A DNA stretch of 64,000 bases, taken from contig NC_073633.1 of assembly GCF_029407905.1 (NCBI RefSeq), positions 24,690,501 to 24,754,500 on the forward strand. The letters are read 5' to 3'. The stretch's first letter is position 1; the number at the start of each line of letters is the position of its first letter. The notes below the pieces were generated by a model that did not search any database, was not told where the DNA came from, and saw nothing but the letters and a program-made list of their open reading frames with translations. This DNA is from Bubalus kerabau (taxonomy: Eukaryota > Chordata > Mammalia > Artiodactyla > Bovidae). This document shows positions 55,721 through 64,000 of this stretch, one piece after another. The translations under genes were made by a program, and so were the position numbers.

Positions 55721-56823
55721 ATAGTACTGGGCGCTATGGAAATATGAAGGTGAAAATGCATGAGGAATGTAATATAGGATTAAATGTGTATGGAGAGAGA
55801 GACAGATTATCTTCAGGATGAGAAAAAAATGTGAATAAAGGAAGCACCATGAATCTAGGGCCTAGAACGGCAGGGAGGCCCACTGCAGGGCCAGAGAGCA
55901 AATCAGCAGTGGTGGGTGCTGCCAAGAGTCTTGAAAGTGGCAGGAGGACTGTGGACTCCAGGACAGCAGCCCAGAGAGATGTTTCTGAATCCTGAGAGGA
56001 AGACGGGCAGGGCAGAGTGTGCTTGCAGAGGAGAGTGTGAGGAGAGGAGGGGTCAGCCCCACTCCTAGCCTCAAAGGCGAGCAGCAGGCAGAGTAGGCTC
56101 TCCCCAGTGCAAGCAGTCATCTGAGGGCCACTGGCAGCGTGGAGGAAGATGGTGTGAAGGGTGTGTGGCGCACAATCCAACCTCAGAACCCACGGACCCT
56201 GACCCGCTCTGGTCCTGTGTCAGCCCCAACCAGCAATCCCGCTCTCGCCTTGATAGAGAGAAGGGCCCAGAACAGTGGTCCAGAACTCTGCTCCCTCTCT
56301 ATTCCCCAGCAGCAGTTCCTCAAGCCTGCTAGACGAGAATTTACTCAGCAGCACTGCCTGCAAAGAGCCGTTTCTCACTTCTCCTGGTGTAGCATGAAGC
56401 CCACTGGGCACATGCTCAAGGCTGCTGGATTCTCTCTTCCCTGGTAAGGGAAAAAGTGAAAAACTTCAGGGAGGCAGAAGACTTATGTCTGAGCAGCCAG
56501 CACCCTGGGCCTCAGGGGTTAATCTATCCCTGAGGATGGGGCTAGGTCTCCCCTCCTACCCTCCGTCATCTTCCTCACTACTGCACAAAAGCCACTGGAA
56601 CCCAGTGGGCACTCACTTTGAGAGAGGGAGAGAGATTTTTTCTCCCTATTTAATGATGCTGGTGACCTCACAAGGTTTCCATGGTGACAAGACCAAGGAA
56701 CCAGGGGACTTGGTGAATTAGGACAAACGAACCCACCCCCAAGTCATCTCTGGGACTTGGAGGGGAGGGCACTGGATATAATCCATGATACAAAAGTGGG
56801 AAGGACGGGGTTTGGGGCATGCA
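55721..56823. other. intergenic, no gene seen
   Basis: Unique-looking. Open frames on both strands are short and unconserved in appearance. An imperfect X-box-like word (gtttccatggtgac) is at 56675-56688. Confidence 0.6.
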
Positions 56824-57432
56824 GTTCTTCAGTAGCTCAATTATGTCCAACTCTTTGCAACCCCATGGATTGCAGCACGCCAGGTTTCCCTATCCATACC
56901 AGGCTTCCCTACCATCTCCCAGGGCTTGCTCAAAATCATGTCTATTAAGTCAGTGATGCCATCCAACCATCTCATCCTCTGTCATCCCCTTCTCCTCCTG
57001 CCTCCAATCTTTTCCAGCATCAGGGTCTTTTCCAATGTGTCGGCTCTTGGCACCAGGTGGCCAAAGTATTGGAGCTTCAGCTTTAGCATCAGTCCTTCCA
57101 GTGAATATTTAGAGTTGATTTCCTTCAAGATTGACTGGTTTGATCTCCTTGCTGTCCAAGAGACTTTGAAGAGTTTTCTCCAGCACTGCAATTCAAAAGC
57201 ATCAGTTCTTCGGTCCTCAGCCTTTTTTATTGTCCAGCTCTCACATCTATACATGACTACTGGAAAAACCTTATCTTTGACTAGATGAACCTTTGTAGGC
57301 AAAGTAATGTCTCTGCTTTTTGATATGCTGTCTAGGTTTGTCATTGCTTTTCTTCTAAGGAGCAAGCATCTTTTTAATTTCATGGCTGCAGTCACTGTCC
57401 ACAGTTATTTTGGAGTCCAAGAAAATAAAGGG
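56824..57432 (-). mobile_element. BovB LINE 3' fragment
   Basis: Reverse copy. The - strand encodes KRCLLLRRKAMTNLDSISKS and then LQCWRKLFKVSWTARRSNQ, the BovB RT C-terminal part, in a frame of 137 codons (57395-56982). It is 5'-truncated and inactive. Confidence 0.95.
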
Positions 57433-57888
57433 GCATGAAGATTTTTTTTCAGGCTCTTTTTGGACCCTGAAAAAAGAAATCTGTGCTCCTCTTTCCTTTC
57501 TGTGTCGCAACCCTTGTCCTGCCTGAAAAGCTCCCTTCACTGAAGGACATGGTGCTGAGTGTGGGCCCTCACAGGGAGACCTAAATGGTCACAGAGCACG
57601 CACAGGGAGATGTTCTGATCCTAAGGGTAGGAAACTCCTAACTCTAGGCACCAAGGCAGGTGAGGAGACAGAGGTAGGTGGGCAATAGAACAGAAGGGTG
57701 AGTTTGCACGGAGAAGGAGATTATCATCTGGTGAGGAATCAGGGCCTTATCTGCCTTGTAAAGCTTGGTGTTCTAAGGATCAGCCAGGGGCCAGTGCCTG
57801 AGAACATGGGCTGTGGAATCCATGTGACCAGGGTTTCAATCCAGGTGTAAATAACACCTGTGGCCATGGTTGTAGATTTCATGGGACA
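57433..57888. other. intergenic, no gene seen
   Basis: Unique-looking sequence. Confidence 0.6.
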
Positions 57889-57900
57889 CATGGGTAAAGC

Positions 57901-58111
57901 ATGTGGACTTCCCTTGTGGCTCAGATGGTAAAGAGTCTACCTGCAATGCAGGAGACCCAGGTTTGATCTCTGGGTTGGGGAGACACCCTGGAGAAGGGAA
58001 TGGCTACCCACTTAAGTATTCTTGCCTAGAGAATTCTAGGGACAGGCTACAGTCCATGGGGTTGCAAAGAGTCAGACATGCCTGGACAATTAACACTTTC
58101 CCATTCACTTT
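57901..58111 (+). mobile_element. Bov-tA SINE
   Basis: Complete copy with perfect 12-bp TSD catgggtaaagc at 57889-57900 and 58112-58123. Confidence 0.97.
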
Positions 58112-58123
58112 CATGGGTAAAGC

Positions 58124-59419
58124 CTGTAGTGGGTGCTCGAAAAGTGTGCATTTCCTCACTCCTGCCCTTCCCTCCCCCACACCACGGGGCCACTGCAGCT
58201 TCCTGAAGGGATTTGAAGCACCACACTGCCCCTCATTAATTTCCTGCTTTCAGGCACTGAATAATTTGATCCTCACATCCTTAGTGGCTTAAAGACCACT
58301 GTACATTGTCCCAGGGCCTAAAATCCTACCATGGAAGCACCACTGCTTTGCACCAAACCTCTTTTTACATAGTAACATCTCACTGGGGATATAACTGTTC
58401 CATCTCTGGGCAAGAGCAGTAGCGCTGGGAGGTGGGAGCAGTGATTCTTTTTCAGTGCAGGTAGAGCCTGCGAGTGAGGACAGAAGAGAAAGGGAGTAAG
58501 GGCAGAAAAGTAAGGGGGTGGGGACAAAAGAGTTTATTACCCGGAAATGCTGGCCAGCTGTCATGCTACTGGCTGAGCGGTTTCCCTCATGGCGAGTGAT
58601 GCAAAACCCAGAGATTATTCAGCATCTGAGAGAAGTCACATATGCATATCATTGACATACTCACACCACGGAAAAGGAGGAGAAATCAAGTTTTACCTTC
58701 TGAAGATGGCCCCTGGGAGCAAAGTAGCCAGTCCCCTCACACCAGCAGTCCTGGTTGGTGGCTGCCTCGAGGTGAATCATGCCACCCCAGGCAAGGCAGT
58801 TCCACGAGGCTGGGAGTCTGGATGCAGAGAGCTGGGAGTGAATCCCTGACATTGGAGTGGAGGTTGGACATTGGCTGGGTCTCTCTCTTTGCCACAGACA
58901 GGTTTTCCTGAGAAATCTGCTTTAATGAATTCAGAGGAGCAATTTGCAATCAGCCCATCAAATGTTCAGAAACACTCTTTCAGCTAGAGTCTCACTTGCT
59001 GGGAATCTGTGCCCTGTAGTGGATGAAAATTCTCCATCAGGGACTGCAGGTTCCTATTCCATATCCAGTGCAGCCTGGAGCCACCAGTGGGCATGTCCTG
59101 CCCCCAAGAGAGTCCAGGCTCACTGACCCATTGGGAACTGCCAGGTCTCATTGTCCAAGGGCTGCTGAAAACCAGGCCCAAGGGCTAGGCAGCTCTCAGC
59201 TCAAGCCTAACTGTTGCTTTCCCTCCTCCTCCTTCCCCAGCCTCTGCAGCACCACCCCACGTGCCCCCTTCCCTTCCACCCCACGTGCCCCCTTCCCTTC
59301 CACCCCACCAGGGCCCTTTGAGTGCCCTTGGGCTGCTTCCTCACTCCATTTTCTTAGGACATGGGAAGTTACAAAAGAACTCGTGTTGGGGACTTTTCTT
59401 TTACATTTTCTAACTGGAT
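58124..59419. other. intergenic, no gene seen
   Basis: Unique-looking apart from a two-copy 24-bp tandem repeat at 59254-59309. Confidence 0.6.
59254..59309 (+). repeat. 24-bp tandem repeat, 2.3 copies
   Basis: Two identical 24-mers starting accccacgtgcccccttccc at 59254 and 59278, plus a partial third at 59302. Confidence 0.97.
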
Positions 59420-59935
59420 TTTGCTAGCTGTATTTATTTTGATTCTGGCCATCTTACTGACCTCTCTCATAGTCTCTTATTAGTTTTTCAGTTTATTCTC
59501 TTGAGTTTTCTGGATAAACAATCATATCATGAACAAATAATGATAGCAATTTCCCCTCCTTCCTAAACGTTATGCTTTTTATTTTTTAAGTACTATTCCG
59601 TTGGCTAGAACTTCCAGAACAATATAAACTAATTGTGGTAATAACAGGCATTCTTGTCCCACTCTGACTTAAATATGAATACCTCTTGCTGGTATTTTAT
59701 TGCTAAGAATCATGTTGACTGTTGGTTGCAGATGAATGTTTTTTATTATGTCAAGGAGATGTTCTTTTATTTTTATTATAAGGCTTTTCATTAGAACGGA
59801 TGCTCAGTTTTATCAAATGCATTTTCGGTGTCTATTAACATTGTCACATAACTTATCCCCTTCTGGTAATTGACATGATTAATTATGTGGACTGATTTTC
59901 TGATATGTAATCATCTTTGCCCCCTTGTATTTCTA
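59420..59935 (-). mobile_element. ancient L1 ORF2 fragment
   Basis: AT-rich reverse L1 sequence with 'ccgttggctagaacttccagaacaatata', 'aataacaggcattcttgtccc' and 'tttatcaaatgcattttcggtgtctatt', all typical of reversed L1 reverse-transcriptase sequence. It is heavily mutated. Confidence 0.85.
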
Positions 59936-60002
59936 ACTTAGCCATCTGTAGAAAGGGGAGGAGACCCACTGCCTGAAAGAAATCTGGTTGAATAGCAGAT
60001 CT

Positions 60003-60200
60003 GTGCTGCGAATCCTCCTACAGTGCAAGAGATGCAGATGCCAGTTCGATCCCTGGCTCAGGAAGATCCCTTGGAGGAGAGCATAGCAACCCACTCCAGT
60101 CTTCTTGCCTGGAGAATACCATGGACAGAGGACCCTGGCGGGCAATAGCCCATGGGGTCTCAAAGAGTCGGACACGACTGAAGCGACTGAGCATGCATGC
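60003..60200 (+). mobile_element. Bov-tA SINE
   Basis: The head is slightly truncated. It runs from 'ctgcgaatcctcctacagtgc' to 'cgactgaagcgactgagcatgc'. Confidence 0.93.
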
Positions 60201-60269
60201 CCTGAATCCCATGGCTGTGAGCCTGCTCAGGCTTTGGTCCCCAACACCAGTCATCAGTCAGACCAGATG

Positions 60270-60560
60270 ACTCCTTTCAGCGGCTCCTCGTTGCCTTCAG
60301 CTGAAAACCAAAGTCTCTAGGTACATTGCTAGGCCTTTTCCAATTAGCCTCTGTTCCTCTCCCACCACCCCTCCATATCCCCACCTTCTCCCCACTAATC
60401 GCATGAAAATCCTGGCAGATGGCAAACCCCTGTGCCCTTCTGGGCCTCTGGTCCTTCTCACATGTTGTTCCCTTGCCTGAAGTGCCCTTCCCACCTTTCT
60501 TCCCCAGGCCAGACCCATCCACTCCCTCCAGGGAGCCACCCTGCCCCAGAGGCCTGGGTT
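60270..60560 (+). repeat. L2 LINE
   Basis: 'ttcagctgaaaaccaaagtct', 'gccttttccaattagcctctg' and 'cacatgttgttcccttgcctgaagtgccc' follow L2 order. Confidence 0.75.
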
Positions 60561-60626
60561 AGGAGCTCCGCCCCCAGTGCCACAGTCCCCAGCTCACTGG
60601 CTCTTTGGTGCTCACCAGGTTGGGCT

Positions 60627-60833
60627 TCCCCGGTGGCTCAGAAGTTAAAGCATCTGCCTGGAATGTGGGAGACCGGGTTTGATCCCTGGGTCGGGAAGAT
60701 CCCCTGGAGAAGGAAATGGCAATCTCCACTCCAGTACTCTTGCCTGGAGAATCCCATGGAGGGAGGAGCCTAGTAGGCTACAGTCCATGGGGTCACAAAG
60801 AGTCAGACACAACTGAGCGACTTCACTTTCTTT
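60627..60833 (+). mobile_element. Bov-tA SINE
   Basis: 'gggcttccccggtggctcag' to 'aactgagcgacttcactttc'. Confidence 0.94.
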
Positions 60834-61435
60834 CAGGTGGAAGGTATTTTCTCTGTGTACCACTACCTCCAGCAGCTCCAGGAATACAAAGACCCTCCTG
60901 CTCCACCCAGGGTCCCACTTCCCAGACCCGAGCCCCACTACGTGCCCTAGAGTGAGCACACCTGGGCACACACTCAATATGCTCACACTCAGGAACGCAC
61001 ACCACTTGAGCCCCCCCACCCCTCCTGTGAGTCCCGGGGCTCGCTATCCCGGCTCCGACAGCAGTGAACATTGAGAGGCCCTGGTTGCCAGCCTCACAGG
61101 CAGCAGCAGCTCCCTGGAGCCTCTTTAGAAAATGCAGTCAGCCTTGTTTCCTCCTCATAAACAACAACTTAGCGGAGCGTCAGGGCCCCAGGGGAGAGTG
61201 CCCCCACCCAAAGCTGCTGCCATTGGAGATGCAGGCGGGGGAAGCCACGTGGGCCCAGGAGGGACCAGATGACTGGGGATAGATGGGCAGGAGGGCCTTT
61301 GATGGGCTGTGCTCCCCTGGGTTTCCTCGCAGCCGAGATGCTGGCACATAATCTGGGCCTCTGCAAAAGTGTTTCCTCTATCTCTCCACTGGCCTCAGGC
61401 TCGTCCTCCTGGGGCCTCCTCTGCCCATTCTGCAG

Positions 61436-61626
61436 AGCAGGGGTCCCCTGCCTCCAGTATCTAATGCCGGATGATCTGAGATGGAGCTGGTGTAACAATA
61501 ATAGAAAGAAAGTGCACAATAAATGTAATGCTCTGGGATCATCCGGAAACCATCCCTCACCCTGGTCCACGAAAAATTGTCTTCCATGAAATCAGTCCCT
61601 GGTGCCAAAAAGGTTGAGGCCCTCTG
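61436..61626. mobile_element. hAT-type non-autonomous DNA transposon remnant
   Basis: Left end caggggtcccctgcc and right end (reverse complement) cagagggcctcaacc form terminal inverted repeats. Near the right end is 'aaaaattgtcttccatgaaatc..ggtgccaaaaaggtt'. Flanking 8-mers ctgcagag and ctctagag are a decayed hAT-length TSD. Confidence 0.8.
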
Positions 61627-61884
61627 CTCTAGAGGATCCATTTTCAACTCTCCTCCTTCCCTCAGTCACCAGGTGGCCAGCTGGAGTTTTTACCCCTTGG
61701 GACAAACTGATATCAAGTGGAGAACTGTTTGGCTACTAAGCCCTGAGTGGGGTGGGGGCAGCCCAGACCTGACTCCTCTCTTGCACCCAACTTCCTCCAA
61801 CCCCTCTCCCCAGCAATCCTGAGTTATACAACAGAGTCCTGGACAAGAATCTGATGAAAAGTCAGGTGACATGGCTTAAAGGAT

Positions 61885-62105
61885 GTCAGGTCCGGTGGTG
61901 GCAGACAGGGTTCCAATTCCAGCTCCACCCTTTGCTAGCTGTGTGGTCTTGGTCATGTTGCTTAATCTCTCTGGGCCTCAGTTTCTTCATCTGAGGCACA
62001 GAGTGCTCACCTGCAGGGCCATGGTGTAGATTAAATGAAATGAAACCAACTGACTGGAAAGCACTCATGCAGTGTCTGACACACGGTACTTGCTCCATTA
62101 ATGTT
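61885..62105 (+). repeat. MIR SINE, near full length
   Basis: 'ttccaattccagctccaccctttgc', 'gtgtggtcttggtcatgttgcttaatctctctgggcctcag', then 'gtagattaaatgaaatg'. Confidence 0.9.
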
Positions 62106-62118
62106 GGCTGATGTTATA

Positions 62119-62197
62119 TTGAGTTGGTCAAAAAGTCTGTTTAGGTTTTTGTAAGATGTTCTGGGAATTCCTGAATAAAAGTTTTTGGCCAACTTAA
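62119..62197. mobile_element. mariner-type MITE (bovine mariner)
   Basis: A 79-bp near-palindrome. The left 'ttgagttggtcaaaaagtct' and right 'gtttttggccaacttaa' ends are inverted repeats, and TA flanks both ends (62117-62118, 62198-62199), the mariner target. Confidence 0.88.
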
Positions 62198-62366
62198 TAC
62201 ATTAGAGGTCAGAGCAGGCTGGGGTGTAGCTGTGACCTCGTAAGCTGAGACCTCACTCACTGGTAGATAGGGAAACTAGGTTCCAGAGAGGCGTAAGATG
62301 TTAGGTTGCTGAAGCCCCTCTCAGCCTGGACTTGTGTCTATTGAGGAGCTCTCTGCAAGGAATAAT

Positions 62367-62583
62367 GGGTTTCTCAGGTGGCTTACTGGGAAAGAATTCA
62401 CCTTGCCAATGCAGAAGATGCAGATTCGATGTCTGGTTGGGAAGATCTCCCCTGGAGGAGGAAATGACAACCCAGTCCAGTATTCTTGCCTGGGAAATCC
62501 CATGGAAAGAGGAGCCTGGTGGACTAAAGTCCATGGGGTTACAAAGAATCGGACACAACTGAGCGACTGAGCACCCACACTTG
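62367..62583 (+). mobile_element. Bov-tA SINE
   Basis: Diverged copy with TSD ctgcaaggaataat / ctgcaaggagtaat at 62353-62366 and 62584-62597. Confidence 0.93.
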
Positions 62584-62664
62584 CTGCAAGGAGTAATAAT
62601 TTCAATCACAAAGACTTTGGTGCCTGCAGTTTTGGGTCTCAGCCTCGGTGCTATGAACATCCTG

Positions 62665-62876
62665 TGCTGAGCTTAGTCGCTCAGTCGTGTTCGACTCTTT
62701 GTGACCCCATGGACTGTAGCCTGCCAGGTTCCTCTGTCTGTGGGACTCTCCAGTCAAGAATACTGGAGTGGGTAGCCATGCCCTCCTCCAGGGGATGTTC
62801 CCAACCCAGGGGTTGAACCCACGTCTCCCGCATTGCAGGCGGATTCTTTACCATCCAAGCCACCAGGGAAGCCCAC
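62665..62876 (-). mobile_element. Bov-tA SINE
   Basis: Complete reverse copy with perfect 12-bp TSD atgaacatcctg at 62653-62664 and 62877-62888. Confidence 0.97.
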
Positions 62877-63029
62877 ATGAACATCCTGGCAGGATCTTAA
62901 CTATATTAAAAAAATTAACAAATTTATTTACATTGTGCTTACTGAGTGCCCGACAGAATTATGAGCCCTTTATGTCTATTAACTTTATATATATGATACC
63001 AATATTATTATTAACTTTAATTTTTCCAA

Positions 63030-63115
63030 CCAACATGAGGTAGTACTATTATTAGCCCCATTTCATAGATGAGGGAGCTGACAGTTCATGACTTGCCCAA
63101 GGTCACCAGCTAGCA
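63030..63115 (+). repeat. MIR SINE
   Basis: 'tattattagccccatttcatagatgagggagctg' then 'cttgcccaaggtcaccagctagcaag'. Confidence 0.88.
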
Positions 63116-64000
63116 AGCAGGAAGGCTAACTTTCTGCCAGCAGGGGTGTCATGGACGAGGAGACTTTGGGCTCCAAGGTGGACTCGTTGAGAGTACCTGG
63201 AATGTCTTCCCCTACAGCTGAAGCTGGGCTGGCGGAGACATTCCTGGCCGACTTGGCTGCCTGTGACTGGGTTCAGTCAGAGCCTCAGCATTGACCTACA
63301 GATGCCCATCACTGGACACCACATCTCGGGCCACAGCAGGTATTTCCCTGGAGAGAGGACAGTGGCAACTTGGAACAGGAGAGCTCTTTATTATTCAGAA
63401 TAACCACACTATTTAATTTACTATTAATAATAGCTCTTGAGTCAACCTTCTTTTGAAGAGACTTGAGAACTGAAAGGATGGCCCTTCTCTTTCCTCCCTT
63501 CCTCCCTCTCTCCCTCCCTCAGAAAACTGCAGACGCCGTCATGAATGAACGAGTTGTTTGGGGGGTTAAAGTAGGAGGAATTGGGGCCCCTACCGAACCC
63601 AGTTACCCTTCCTCCCTGCACAGCCTTGCTCTGCTTTTCCTCTGTGGGTCCCCGGAGGCCCCCCACGCCCCGTGCTGTCAGACCCCTGAGTATGGATGGC
63701 ATCCATCCTCCTAGGCTGAAACAGAGGGCAGAGGCTGGGGGCTATGTCCCAGCTGGAGCCAAACCAAAGCTGGGCTCCGCGATCATTGACCCCCTTGTCC
63801 TGAGGGCAGGATTGAGTTTATGGGGTCTGTAGCTGCAATCCCTTGGGGCCCCATCCTCTGCCCTCTTTGTTCAGTGGGGAGGGGGGGCATGCAGTGTAAG
63901 GAGTAGCACATCCAGAGAGGAACAGAGCCAGAGAGGAGACCTGAACCCTTGCCAGGGGACTATTTGGCTTGGAGTTCAGAAGACTCCGGGGATCTGAGAA
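63116..64000. other. intergenic to window end, no gene seen
   Basis: Unique-looking. There is an AT-rich stretch at 63385-63440 (ttattattcagaataaccac and similar) and a CTCF-like word ccagcaggggtgtc near 63138. No exon could be supported. Confidence 0.6.

Noticed and set aside
55734..56180. 148-codon - strand frame near 56 kb
   Set aside because: Leu/Ser/Pro-rich with no domain, no splice context and no conservation evidence; treated as chance.
56675..56688. Second X-box-like word gtttccatggtgac
   Set aside because: Two departures from the RFX consensus and no gene nearby; too weak to call.
10340..62876. tRNA-like A/B-box sequences at many places
   Set aside because: All examined lie in Bov-tA or CHR-type SINE heads, so they are not functional tRNA genes.

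Overview
The window is a piece of a ruminant nuclear genome (cattle, sheep, goat or a close relative). The evidence is the repeat set: BovB LINE fragments, Bov-tA and Bov-A2 SINEs, cetartiodactyl CHR-type tRNA-derived SINEs and a short bovine-type mariner element. The species cannot be fixed from the sequence alone. Two intron-containing protein genes are recognisable, and they are neighbours at human 15q24 (from memory), so this is ordinary conserved synteny.

Layout. (1) 1-5,180, + strand: the 3' end of CD276 (B7-H3). The transmembrane exon is at 191-325, two small in-frame tail exons at 1041-1082 and 2445-2480, and the last exon starts at 3758 with a stop at 3778-3780 and a poly(A) signal at 5157-5162. 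Its 3' UTR holds a degenerate ~42-bp tandem array and an 8-mer miR-29 site. (2) About 5,180-29,310: intergenic DNA between two convergent genes. It is dense in SINEs and MIR/L2, with a multi-layer nested insertion at 15.7-17.8 kb and two BovB fragments in opposite orientation at 22.0-24.0 kb. (3) 29,310 to about 42,850, - strand: INSYN1 (formerly C15orf59), an inhibitory-synapse scaffold. Two coding exons (40485-40640 and 29415-30137) join to give 292 residues, with a 10.3-kb intron. A CpG island at about 41.87-43.03 kb is the likely promoter. (4) About 43,030-64,000: intergenic DNA upstream of INSYN1, with no supported exon. It carries L2, BovB, SINEs, microsatellites, one hAT-type and one mariner-type DNA transposon remnant, and an unusual AT-rich unique block near 53 kb that may be a conserved element.

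The two genes act in different processes (immune-cell/tumour surface checkpoint; GABAergic postsynapse) and do not obviously work together. I found no new gene system. The most interesting signals are the tandem array in the CD276 3' UTR, the candidate PP1-docking and LC8-binding motifs in INSYN1, the nested transposon stacks, and a few unique AT-rich or homeodomain-site-rich blocks that look like regulatory DNA. Repeat family names were assigned by eye from remembered consensus sequences, so boundaries are approximate unless target-site duplications are given.
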